61,359 nt of DNA, taken from contig JAFIEQ010000004.1 in the NCBI GenBank assembly GCA_020832455.1, positions 1 through 61,359 on the forward strand, given 5' to 3'. The position numbers were made by a program, and so were the translations under genes. The notes under the pieces were generated by a model, which saw only the letters and a list, made by a program, of their open reading frames with translations, was not told the DNA's origin and searched no databases. This document shows positions 10,813-18,691 of this stretch, in pieces. This DNA comes from Nitriliruptoraceae bacterium (GTDB lineage Bacteria > Actinomycetota > Nitriliruptoria > Nitriliruptorales > Nitriliruptoraceae). The first letter of the stretch is position 1. Every line of letters starts with the position of its first letter.

Positions 10813-11433
10813 ATGGCGGATCCGATCACGCACCCAACCGGTCTGACGCGGCGTGAGGTCCTCCAGCGCGGCGCGTGGGTCACGGGCGCGGGCGCCATCG
10901 CGTGGGCCGCGCCCTCCGTGACGACCTTCGGGGTCCGCGCAGCGGCGAGCACCCCGGCGTCCGGACGGTTCCTGTTCTCCTACTTCGCGCTCGTCATCCT
11001 CATCGGTGGTCAGCGGCACGGCCTCAAGTTCGAGCGCACGGCGGACGACCTGCCACTCCGAGGGACGTGGGACAAGCCCGGGAACCTGCCGGACTGCACG
11101 CAGCTCAGCGGTGGACTCGGCAGCGGCCCGCCGCCCGGTCCGCCACCGACGGGCACCTTCCGGGCACTCCCGGCGGCGTTCGGCGTCAGCGGGAAGACGG
11201 CGACGCTCGACCAGTTGAAGATCGAGGTCGTCGGCGCCGATGTCGTCGTGGAACTCACCGGGTCCGCGCCCTCCGGCGCGGCCATCGAGCAGTTCGCCAT
11301 CAAGCAGGCCAGCGCCAACGCCAGCGATCAGGCGCTGGGTGGGTTGCCGGTGTGTGACACCGACACCGGCCGGAACGTCATCCACGCCGCGGGCACGGGC
11401 ATCACCTTCGCCGGCCGGTTCCAGCGGGACTGA
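10813..11433 (+). CDS. Tat-exported small protein, paired paralogue 1
   Basis: A 206-residue protein with a twin-arginine signal: TRREVLQRG at residues 12-20, a hydrophobic stretch GAGAIAWAAPS, and a likely cleavage site around RAAAS (residues 42-46). The exported part contains PDCTQLSGG (Cys95) and a second Cys at 181, joined by a Gly/Pro-rich loop. Residues 11-48 align without gaps with the second Tat protein at 14480, and the region around F-x-F-S and PDCT also matches. The ATG at 10813 was chosen because GAGG lies just upstream and the Tat signal starts there. It has no recognised domain. It sits beside the HPrK/PqqD/nucleotidyltransferase cassette, so it may be a substrate of it. Confidence 0.7.
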   Translation: MADPITHPTGLTRREVLQRGAWVTGAGAIAWAAPSVTTFGVRAAASTPASGRFLFSYFALVILIGGQRHGLKFERTADDLPLRGTWDKPGNLPDCTQLSGGLGSGPPPGPPPTGTFRALPAAFGVSGKTATLDQLKIEVVGADVVVELTGSAPSGAAIEQFAIKQASANASDQALGGLPVCDTDTGRNVIHAAGTGITFAGRFQRD

Positions 11434-11484
11434 GCAGCCGCCGCGTCGGAACTCGCACCCCCGGTCCGGGGACCTCACCGGCGC

Positions 11485-12411
11485 TCACGCCGGGGCGAGT
11501 TCCTCGAAGACGTCGAGCACGGCCCGGCACGCCGCGTCGAGGTCGCCGGAGACCAGGCGGAACGCGGGACGGTCGCTCAGGAGCCGCGCGAGCCGCTGCA
11601 CCTTCCACAGTTCGACGCGGTCCGATCCGTCCGCGCCGAACGTGGCGTTCGTCGCCTCGATGAGGGCCTGACTCGGCCCCAGCAACTCCAGGCGGGTCTC
11701 CGCCTGTTCCTCGTACCGCGGGAACACCAGGGCGACGAGCCTGCCACGCTCGGCCACCGGCGCGAGGCTGCTCGGACGGATGTGCCACTGGCCCTCGAGG
11801 TAGCTGGTCTGCCGGGGGGACCTGTTCGGGGTGTGCTGCGCGTGCACCTCCCAGGCGCCCTGGTCGATCGCCAGCGGACGCGGGTAGCCCCGCACGGTGC
11901 CGTCCTCGTCCAGGGCGACCGCCTCCTCCGAGAGGTAGTGCAGTCCACGGTCGAGCAGGCCCGTGGTCAGCGTCGACTTGCCGGTGCCGCTCGGGCCGGG
12001 GAGCACCACGGCCGCGCCGTCACCGTCCACGACCCCGCCCGCGTGCAGCAGCACGTGCTCGTGGCCCGCCCGGTCCAGCACCCAACGGTTGATGCCCCAG
12101 ACCAGCGTGCGGAAGCAGACGCTCAACGAGGTGCTGCCCCCGATGATCGCACCGTCGCGCAGCACGACACCGGCGTGGTCGCCATCGGGCGCGCGCAGCT
12201 CGAACCGGGCCAGCGGCACGTCGGCGTCCGGGTCGGCGGCCATGTCCGCGCTGGTGTCACGCACCAGTTCGGCGAGTTCGGGGTCGTCGGTGGCGACCTC
12301 CCACTGGCGGCCGAAGGCCGCGTAGGGCCCGCACCGCGTCGAGGTGGCACCCGACCCGGCTGATGGGGCCTCGTCCGCCGTGGCCACGTGCCTCCCGACT
12401 GCGTCGTGCAC
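11485..12411 (-). CDS. HPr-kinase-like ATPase (HprK-related)
   Basis: A 308-residue protein related to the C-terminal kinase domain of HPr kinase/phosphorylase. The Walker A loop is GPSGTGKST (about residues 139-147), preceded by the family's LLHAGGVVDGDGAAVVL strand and followed by LSEEAVALDE, the expected acidic segment. It lacks the N-terminal HprK domain. Proteins of this kind occur with PqqD-like partners and nucleotidyltransferases, and in lasso peptide clusters they phosphorylate the precursor's C-terminal Ser. Here it is divergent from the two PqqD genes and converges with the first Tat gene. The substrate is unknown. Confidence 0.75.
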   Translation of the reverse strand: MHDAVGRHVATADEAPSAGSGATSTRCGPYAAFGRQWEVATDDPELAELVRDTSADMAADPDADVPLARFELRAPDGDHAGVVLRDGAIIGGSTSLSVCFRTLVWGINRWVLDRAGHEHVLLHAGGVVDGDGAAVVLPGPSGTGKSTLTTGLLDRGLHYLSEEAVALDEDGTVRGYPRPLAIDQGAWEVHAQHTPNRSPRQTSYLEGQWHIRPSSLAPVAERGRLVALVFPRYEEQAETRLELLGPSQALIEATNATFGADGSDRVELWKVQRLARLLSDRPAFRLVSGDLDAACRAVLDVFEELAPA

Positions 12412-12470
12412 CTCGCTGATGTGGGACGCAACCTATCCTCCGAACCCCAGACGCAGAGGTCAGCGACGAG

Positions 12471-12791
12471 GTGACGGAACCCGAGGAACTCCAGTTGCTC
12501 GACCGGCCGCGTCTGCGTGACGGTGTCGCCTTCGTGCCGGTCGCGGACGAGGGCGTCCTCTACGAGGAACACGCCGGCACGATGCACCAGCTCAACGCAC
12601 CGGCCAGCCTGGTCTGTGCACGGCTGGACGGTGCAGCCTCGCTGCAGGACATCGCGGGGGACATCGCCCGCGAGGTCGGCGAGGACCCGGACCGCATCGC
12701 GCGGGACGTCCGCGTGCTGGTCCGCGAACTCGGTGCCCGTGGCGTGCTCGATGGCGTGGCCGCTGGTGCGCGCAGCGGCCGGGTCCGGTGA
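12471..12791 (+). CDS. PqqD-like peptide-binding protein (copy 1)
   Basis: A 106-residue winged-helix protein of the PqqD/RiPP-recognition-element type. A beta-strand-rich start (GVAFVPVADEGVLYEEHAGTMHQLN) leads into helices APASLVCARLDGAASLQDIAGDIA and VRVLVRELGARGVLDG, the usual PqqD order. It probably binds a leader or signal peptide and presents it to a modifying enzyme. It starts with GTG, divergent from the HPrK-like gene (59-nt gap), and is followed by a second PqqD-like gene 25 nt downstream. Confidence 0.7.
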   Translation: MTEPEELQLLDRPRLRDGVAFVPVADEGVLYEEHAGTMHQLNAPASLVCARLDGAASLQDIAGDIAREVGEDPDRIARDVRVLVRELGARGVLDGVAAGARSGRVR

Positions 12792-12816
12792 GCGATCGCC
12801 GCGGGAGAGCGTGCTG

Positions 12817-13101
12817 ATGACCGTCGACGCCGCCCGATGGCAGCGCCACCCGCACGCGTTGTGGCGCCGATCGAGCGACCGCGTGCTGGTGTTGCCCGAC
12901 GGCGCCGATGACGCCTTGCTGCTCGACGGGGCGGCCGCGATCCTGTGGCTGCTCCTCGACCGCCCGGTGACCTTCGACGAGATCGTCGCCTGCTTCGCGC
13001 CCGACGCTGCCAACGACACCCACGATCTGCATGCCGATGTCCGCGAGCTGTGCCGGGAGCTCGAGCAGGCGAACGTCCTGACCCTGACGGGCCAGCCGTG
13101 A
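12817..13101 (+). CDS. PqqD-like peptide-binding protein (copy 2)
   Basis: A 94-residue protein with the same strand-helix layout as its upstream neighbour: WRRSSDRVLVLPDGADDALLL, then GAAAILWLLLDRPVTFDEIV and a C-terminal helix LCRELEQANVLTL. The ATG at 12817 is preceded by GGGAG. The stop overlaps the GTG of the nucleotidyltransferase (GTGA), implying coupled translation. Two diverged PqqD-like proteins in one operon suggest recognition of two substrates, matching the two Tat proteins on either side; that link is inference. Confidence 0.6.
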   Translation: MTVDAARWQRHPHALWRRSSDRVLVLPDGADDALLLDGAAAILWLLLDRPVTFDEIVACFAPDAANDTHDLHADVRELCRELEQANVLTLTGQP

Positions 13102-14282
13102 GCCCGTCCCGCGCCCGAGCGGTCCCGGAGCTCGATCCGGCGGGGAGCACCGTCCTCAGCCAGCACGCCCGGCGCGTGGCGACCTACGGGCTACCGGGCC
13201 ACCCGGCCGACATCGTCGGCGGAGCCGCCGCCACGAGCGCCGCGGGATCGACGCCGCTGTCCGCCGCGGAGTTCGACGCGCTGCTGGCCGAGGTGACCCA
13301 CCACCGGATCCCCGGGCTGCTCATGGCCGCCGTCGACGACGGGGGCTTGGCGGTGACTCCGGCACAACGTGACCGGGTGGCGGCCGCCCACCTGGACGCC
13401 TGCTCCGAGGTGCTCGGTCTCGAGCGGTTGCTGCTGCAGACCGCGGAGGTGCTCGACACCGCCGGGGTCCGGGTGGTGGTGCTGAAAGGACCTGCGCACG
13501 CGCACCTGTGTTACCCCGATCCGTCCCTACGCCACTTCGGCGACATCGACCTGCTCGTGCCGTCGGCCCAGCTCGCGACGGCACGAGCGGCGCTCGAGCA
13601 CGCGCTCGGGATGACACGCCAGGACCCGGAGCTGCGTCGGGGGTTCGACGCCCGCTACGGCAAGAGCATCACCTTGAAGGCGCCGGCGGGCGACATCGAC
13701 CTGCACCGCACCCTGGTGTTCGGCACGTTCGCGTTCGCCATCGACGAAGCGGTGCTGTTCCGCGACACGTCGAGCTTCACCCTGGCTGGGCGACGGTTCG
13801 AGGCGCTGTGCCCCGAGGCGCGTCTGCTGCACATCGCCTACCACGCGGGTCTCGGTGACCGGCGCCCGCGCGGCAGTTCGCTACGCGACCTCGCCCAGCA
13901 GTGGTTGACGGGCGATCACGATCCGGCGGCGGTGCGTGAGCTCGCGGTGCAGTGGCGCTCCGAGGCGGTCCTCGCCCACGGACTCACCCGACTCCGGCGG
14001 ACGCTCGACGCGCGGATCGAGGATGGTCTCGCCTCCTGGTGCGACCGACGCGTGACCCGGTCGTACGAGGCGCGAGCGATCGCCAGCTACGTCGGACCCA
14101 ACCACGGTCACGCCGCCAAGGTCCGCGCGTCGCTGCCGTTCATCGATGGCCCGATCGCGCGCCTCCGCTTCCTCGCGAGCAACCTCTTACCCGGCCACGG
14201 CTACCTGGCGAGACAGGTCGCGTCGCGCCGCCAGTGGTTGTCCCGCGGGTGGCGGTCCATCCGAGGTCGGAAGGACGGATGA
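13098..14282 (+). CDS. Nucleotidyltransferase family protein (NTP_transf_5-like)
   Basis: A 394-residue protein of the uncharacterised nucleotidyltransferase family common in RiPP and surface-polysaccharide loci. It shows VVLKGPAHAHLCYPDP near residues 127-142, the metal-binding pair in HFGDIDLLV (Asp149, Asp151), and a third acidic site in GDIDLHRTL about 45 residues later. The family is expected to move a nucleotidyl or related group onto a target. It starts with GTG overlapping the second PqqD stop. The Arg/Trp-rich C-terminus (RRQWLSRGWRSIRGRK) is a basic tail without clear function. Confidence 0.7.
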   Translation: MSPSRARAVPELDPAGSTVLSQHARRVATYGLPGHPADIVGGAAATSAAGSTPLSAAEFDALLAEVTHHRIPGLLMAAVDDGGLAVTPAQRDRVAAAHLDACSEVLGLERLLLQTAEVLDTAGVRVVVLKGPAHAHLCYPDPSLRHFGDIDLLVPSAQLATARAALEHALGMTRQDPELRRGFDARYGKSITLKAPAGDIDLHRTLVFGTFAFAIDEAVLFRDTSSFTLAGRRFEALCPEARLLHIAYHAGLGDRRPRGSSLRDLAQQWLTGDHDPAAVRELAVQWRSEAVLAHGLTRLRRTLDARIEDGLASWCDRRVTRSYEARAIASYVGPNHGHAAKVRASLPFIDGPIARLRFLASNLLPGHGYLARQVASRRQWLSRGWRSIRGRKDG

Positions 14283-14479
14283 CCCTCAGTCAGTTCCGCG
14301 GTTCCCAGGTGACGTTTCGTGACCTTCGGTGACGGAACGGTACAGAGCGCATGCGGTCGGTCACCTGCGTTGCCTCACACCTCGTGTGGGCGTACCGTTA
14401 CGTGGTGGCGACCGCGTTCGAGGTCGCGCTACGCGTTCGTTCAACGCGTCAGGGGATCCCTCCACGAGGAGCGGGAAGC

Positions 14480-15049
14480 ATGGAGCACGAGACCGTACTG
14501 CCGTCCACGATGGACCGGCGAGAGATGCTCCGGCGTGCCGCTGTCGTCTCCGGGGCCGGGGCGATCGCCTGGGCCGCGCCGTCGATCGCGACGGTCGGCA
14601 TCCGTGCCGCCGCCTCGACGCCCGGCGGGGAGTGGAAGTTCTCCTGGATCGCGTTCATCATCGATACCGCGGACGGCCGCATCCGGATGAAGGCGAACCG
14701 CGACTCGCCGGCGGAGAACGAGACCCTCGAGCTCGAGTGGGACGACGGTGGGGTCACGCCGGACTGCACGGAGTTCAGCGACGGGACGTCGGCCTCCGCC
14801 ACCGGTCCTCCGGGCAAGGAGGGCTACCCGGCCCTCGACCCGGTGCCGAGCCCGGGCAGCAACCTCTCGTTCGCCCGCAGCGGGTCCGACCTGGTCGTCA
14901 CCATCAACGACAACTCCACGACGGGGAGTTGGGTGTTCACCGCGTTCGCGACCTTCCAGGGTGGCACCAGTTCGTGCTCGAGCGACCCGACCACGGTCGC
15001 CGACATCGAGAACGCCAAGACGCTGCGCTTCCTGAACCTCTTCGTCTGA
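14480..15049 (+). CDS. Tat-exported small protein, paired paralogue 2
   Basis: A 189-residue homologue of the Tat protein at 10813. The signal has MDRREMLRRAA at residues 11-21 and GAGAIAWAAPS identical to paralogue 1, ending IRAAASTP. The exported domain carries TPDCTEFSDG (Cys96), a Pro/Gly loop, and a second Cys (156) near GGTSSCSSDP. GAGGAG lies about 10 nt before the ATG. The 197-nt upstream gap contains several short inverted repeats (CACAC/GTGTG, GCGACC/GGTCGC, GCGTT/AACGC) that could be regulatory. It closes the HPrK/PqqD/nucleotidyltransferase cassette on the right. Confidence 0.7.
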   Translation: MEHETVLPSTMDRREMLRRAAVVSGAGAIAWAAPSIATVGIRAAASTPGGEWKFSWIAFIIDTADGRIRMKANRDSPAENETLELEWDDGGVTPDCTEFSDGTSASATGPPGKEGYPALDPVPSPGSNLSFARSGSDLVVTINDNSTTGSWVFTAFATFQGGTSSCSSDPTTVADIENAKTLRFLNLFV

Positions 15050-15232
15050 TCGGGCGTCGCCTGCGGGCGGCGTCGCGGGAAGGGGCGCGCCGCTGACGCG
15101 GGCACCGGTTACGGCTATGGCTGTTGGCCTGCCTCCGGTGCATCCGCCGTCAGCGCGCTGGACGCCGGCAGGGGCTCGGGACGTAGGCTGCCCCCGCACG
15201 AACGACCAGCAGCGAACGAGCGAGGGGCACCC

Positions 15233-16201
15233 ATGCGGATCGTCGTCACCGGAGGCGCGGGGTTCATCGGCGCCAACCTGGTCCGCGCGTTGCTCGAACG
15301 CGGCCACACCCCGGTGGTCCTCGACGACCTGTCGACGGGCTCGCGCGCGAACCTCGACGATGTCGATGTCGCCTTCCACGAGGGCACGATCCTGGACCCC
15401 GCGCTGCTCGATGTGGCCTGCGAGGGCGCGCAGGCCATCGTCCACCTCGCCGCCCGCCCCTCGGTGCCACGCTCCATCGAGGACCCGATGGCCAGCCACC
15501 TCGCCAACGCGACCGGCACGGTCCAGGTTCTGGAGGCCGCCCGCCGGCACGGCAACCTGCACACCGTGCTCGCCTCGTCGTCCAGCGTCTACGGGCGCAA
15601 CCCGACGCTGCCCAAGTCCGAGGACATGCTCACCCAGCCGATGTCGCCCTACGCGGTGAGCAAGCTCGCGACCGAGCAGTACGCGCTGGCCTACGCCGCC
15701 TGTTACGACCTGCCGGTGCTGCCGTTCCGGTTCTTCAACGTCTACGGGCCGTTGCAGGCCGCCGGGCACGCCTACGCGGCGGTCATCCCGGCCTTCCTCG
15801 ACGCGGCGCTTCGCGACCAGCCGATCCCGATCAACGGTGACGGGCTGCAGAGCCGGGACTTCACGTTCATCGGTACCGTCACCGACGCCATCGCGACGGC
15901 GGTCGAGCGGGCCACCACCAGCCCCGACCCGGTCAACCTCGCCTTCGGCACCCGCCGCACGCTGCTGGACGTCATCACGGCGATCGAGACGCGCCTCGGC
16001 CGGGAGCTCGCACGCACCCACGGCGCCGACCGGCCCGGTGACGTGCGCCACTCCCAGGCGGACGGCGCGCGGATCGCAGCGCTGCTCCCCGACGTGGCGC
16101 CGGAACCGTTCGAGGCGGGGCTTCGCGCCACGCTCGAGTGGTTCCTGACGCTGCCGGAGTACGCGGGCAGCGCCGACGTGCCCGCCCACCAGGCGGGCTG
16201 A
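15233..16201 (+). CDS. NAD-dependent nucleotide-sugar epimerase/dehydratase
   Basis: A 322-residue extended short-chain dehydrogenase. The Rossmann motif GGAGFIGANL is at residues 7-16, the DLSTGSRANL segment typical of GalE-like enzymes follows, then HLAARPSVPRS, the catalytic Ser/Tyr/Lys region SSSSVYG and YAVSKLATE, and FNVYGP. The specificity (UDP-glucose, UDP-GlcNAc or other 4-epimerisation) cannot be fixed from motifs. It starts with ATG after GAGGGG and is followed after 6 nt by the aminotransferase, so it probably feeds the same sugar pathway. Confidence 0.85.
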   Translation: MRIVVTGGAGFIGANLVRALLERGHTPVVLDDLSTGSRANLDDVDVAFHEGTILDPALLDVACEGAQAIVHLAARPSVPRSIEDPMASHLANATGTVQVLEAARRHGNLHTVLASSSSVYGRNPTLPKSEDMLTQPMSPYAVSKLATEQYALAYAACYDLPVLPFRFFNVYGPLQAAGHAYAAVIPAFLDAALRDQPIPINGDGLQSRDFTFIGTVTDAIATAVERATTSPDPVNLAFGTRRTLLDVITAIETRLGRELARTHGADRPGDVRHSQADGARIAALLPDVAPEPFEAGLRATLEWFLTLPEYAGSADVPAHQAG

Positions 16202-16207
16202 GCCACC

Positions 16208-17350
16208 GTGGCCACCGACCCGCCGATCCGTATCTTCCTGTCGCCGCCCGACGTCGGTCCGCGTGAGCGTGAGCTCCTGCTCGACGCGTTCGACTCCAAC
16301 TGGATCGCGCCGCTCGGCCCGCACGTGGACGCCTTCGAGGCCGAGGTCGCGGCCCGCGCCGGCCGGGCTCACGGCGTCGCGCTGTCCTCGGGCACCGCGG
16401 CGCTGCACCTGGCGCTGCGCCTGCACGGCGTCGGCGCCGGCGACCGGGTGCTGTGCTCCACGCTGACCTTCATCGCCTCCGCGAACGCGATCCTCTACCT
16501 CGGCGCGGAGCCGGTGTTCGTCGACGTCGCCGAGTCGCACTGGAACCTCGACCCGGACCTGGTAGCGGTGGAGATCGACCGCGCCGAGGCAGCGGGGGAG
16601 CGGATCGCGGCGGTCCTCGGCGTCGGCCTGTACGGCTCGCTGGCGGGGATCGCGGCCCTGGAGCGCGTCTGCCGCGACCGTGGGGTCCCGTTCATCGAGG
16701 ACGCGGCGGAGGCGCTCGGCTCGACGATCGACGGCCGGCCCGCCGGCAACTTCGGGGACGCCGCGATCTTCTCGTTCAACGGCAACAAGATCATCACGAC
16801 CTCCGGCGGCGGGATGCTGGTCACCGACGACGGGGAGCTCGCGGCCCGCGCGCGCTCGCTCGCGTCGCAGGCCCGCGAGCCCGCACCCCATTACGAGCAC
16901 GTCGAGGTGGGCTACAACTACCGGCTGTCCAACCTGCTGGCCGCGCTCGGGCGGGCACAGCTCGAGGGGCTGGACGCCAAGGTCGATCGGCGTCGCGAGC
17001 TGTTCGACCGCTACGTCGATGCCCTGGCGGACCTGCCCGGGTTCGTGTTCGCGCCGGAACTCGCGGGTGAGCGCGGCAACCGCTGGTTGACCTGCCTGAC
17101 CGTCGATCCCGACCGTGCGGGCGCGGATCGGGAGGCGATCCGGCTCGCGTTGCGGGCGCAGGGGATCGAGGCGAGGCCCGTGTGGAAGCCGATGCACCAG
17201 CAGCCGGTCTTCGCCGATCGCGAGGTGCTGGGGGGCGCCCGGGCCGCGCAGTGCTTCGCGGACGGGCTGTGTCTGCCGAGCGGATCGTCGCTGACCGACG
17301 GCCAGCAGGACGAGGTCATCGCGTTGGTCCGGGACGCGGCGGCCGGCTGA
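16208..17350 (+). CDS. DegT/DnrJ/EryC1/StrS sugar aminotransferase
   Basis: A 380-residue PLP-dependent enzyme that aminates keto-sugar nucleotides. Typical blocks are SNWIAPLGPHVDAFE near the N-terminus, LSSGTAALHLAL, IEDAAEALGS and the PLP-lysine site SFNGNKIITTSGGGM (about residue 195), followed by GYNYRLSNLLAALG. Together with the CapD-type 4,6-dehydratase at 22129 and the PglD-like acetyltransferase at 46534, it would complete a pathway to an acetamido-dideoxy sugar (bacillosamine-like). That combination is an inference. It starts with GTG. Confidence 0.88.
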   Translation: MATDPPIRIFLSPPDVGPRERELLLDAFDSNWIAPLGPHVDAFEAEVAARAGRAHGVALSSGTAALHLALRLHGVGAGDRVLCSTLTFIASANAILYLGAEPVFVDVAESHWNLDPDLVAVEIDRAEAAGERIAAVLGVGLYGSLAGIAALERVCRDRGVPFIEDAAEALGSTIDGRPAGNFGDAAIFSFNGNKIITTSGGGMLVTDDGELAARARSLASQAREPAPHYEHVEVGYNYRLSNLLAALGRAQLEGLDAKVDRRRELFDRYVDALADLPGFVFAPELAGERGNRWLTCLTVDPDRAGADREAIRLALRAQGIEARPVWKPMHQQPVFADREVLGGARAAQCFADGLCLPSGSSLTDGQQDEVIALVRDAAAG

Positions 17351-17598
17351 ACCGGCACCGGGTGGTGGGCCGGGCTCGTGCGCTGCGCGCCCCCGACCGC
17401 GAGCGTCGTGCCGGAGCGTGAACGGCCGGTCACGCAACGTCGACCGATCGGGTCCGAAGTGCGCTCGGGGCGGGGCGGCCGCTTCCCACCGTGACCGCGT
17501 AGCGTTACTCTCGGAGCTTCAAGACGTATCGCGTGCCGGACTGACCGGGGTACCTCCAGCCGGGGGTGTCGGAAGCGCGTGATCGAAGGGGATCGACG

Positions 17599-18591
17599 AT
17601 GCAGATGCGCAGTCGCCTGACGACGTTGATCGCGGTGGTGCTCAGCGTCGGCCTGCTCGCCGTTCCCGCCGCCGCGCAGGTCACGGATGAGACCGGCAAC
17701 GGTGTGATCGCTGGTGAGGGCTTCACGATCGAGCAGTGCATCACGGCGATCCTCCAGGTCCAGGAGGATCTGGTCGGCAGCGAGTTCGAGGACATCGATC
17801 TCAGCGACTTCGACTTCGGGGCTCTGCCCGATGACGTGATCGAGCGTCTTCTGCGGACCGAGTCGGCTGAGGTGGTCTGCGAGGGCTACATCACGTCGGT
17901 CCTGCCGATCGCGCAGAACTTCGTGTTGTCCGATCCGGTCGCGGAGTGCATCAGCGTCGTCCCGTACCTCTTCTTCACGCCGATCATCCCCTTCGACGCG
18001 GACACGATCACCGTGCGGTTCATCGACACGACCGGTGAGGACCGTCCGAACTCGGAGAACCTCGGGACCTACGACGGTGAGGACGAGGACGGCAACGCCG
18101 TCCAGGGCGTCGTGCGCTACGAGGAGGTCATCGACACCAGTGACTTCGCCGATGGCGACGTCTACACGGTGCTGTGGCCGGGCATGGAGCTCGACGAGAA
18201 CGGCGACCCGATCAAGTGGCCGAACTGGGAGCCGGAGTTCGACGGCGACGACATCATCGGCTGGAACCAGGTCGACGACGGGTTCGAGTGGGCCCGCGCG
18301 TCGGAGCTCGGTGAGCTGGGTGTGGTCGCCGAGGTCAACCCGGAGACCGACCTGTACTTCGTGACGTACGCCCCGCCGGACTCCGGCTGCGCGGACCCGG
18401 AGCCGGTCGAGGACCCGGAGGTCGAGGGCATCCAGCTGGTCCGTGATGGCGGCGAGGAAGCTGCCGAGGTGCTCGGCCGCACGCTCGCCCGCACCGGTAT
18501 CGACGCCCTGTGGCTCGCGCTCGCCGGCCTGCTGCTGCTCGGACTGGGCACCGTCTCCGTCATGCGCACCCGGACCGCGCGTCAGCGCTGA
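17599..18591 (+). CDS. Secreted protein with LAXTG sorting signal
   Basis: A 330-residue protein with an N-terminal signal peptide (RSRLTTLIAVVLSVGLLAVPAAA) and a strongly acidic extracellular part. The C-terminus is a sorting signal: LARTG, hydrophobic stretch IDALWLALAGLLLLGLG and basic end MRTRTARQR. LAXTG is the motif recognised by class E sortases of high-GC actinobacteria; no sortase gene is in the window. The ATG at 17599 has GAAGGGG upstream and starts the signal peptide directly. Cys residues occur in pairs in the ectodomain. It has no recognised domain; its position inside the polysaccharide region suggests a cell-surface role. Confidence 0.7.
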   Translation: MQMRSRLTTLIAVVLSVGLLAVPAAAQVTDETGNGVIAGEGFTIEQCITAILQVQEDLVGSEFEDIDLSDFDFGALPDDVIERLLRTESAEVVCEGYITSVLPIAQNFVLSDPVAECISVVPYLFFTPIIPFDADTITVRFIDTTGEDRPNSENLGTYDGEDEDGNAVQGVVRYEEVIDTSDFADGDVYTVLWPGMELDENGDPIKWPNWEPEFDGDDIIGWNQVDDGFEWARASELGELGVVAEVNPETDLYFVTYAPPDSGCADPEPVEDPEVEGIQLVRDGGEEAAEVLGRTLARTGIDALWLALAGLLLLGLGTVSVMRTRTARQR

Positions 18592-18691
18592 GTCACCGCA
18601 CGACGTCCCCTGGCAGGGATGTGAGGTGGCCGTCCGGTAGCGTCACGGCTGCCTGCGTCGTGGGGACGTCGGGCGGATCGAAGGGTCCGGC

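Noticed and set aside
11485..12411. True HPr kinase/phosphorylase of carbon catabolite control
   Set aside because: The N-terminal HprK domain is absent, no HPr or PTS gene is nearby, and PqqD/nucleotidyltransferase neighbours indicate the related modification family.
14441..17437. 998-residue open frame on the minus strand
   Set aside because: It is antisense to the second Tat protein, epimerase and aminotransferase genes, which have clear families; its product is Arg/Val/Gly/Asp-rich shadow sequence without domains.
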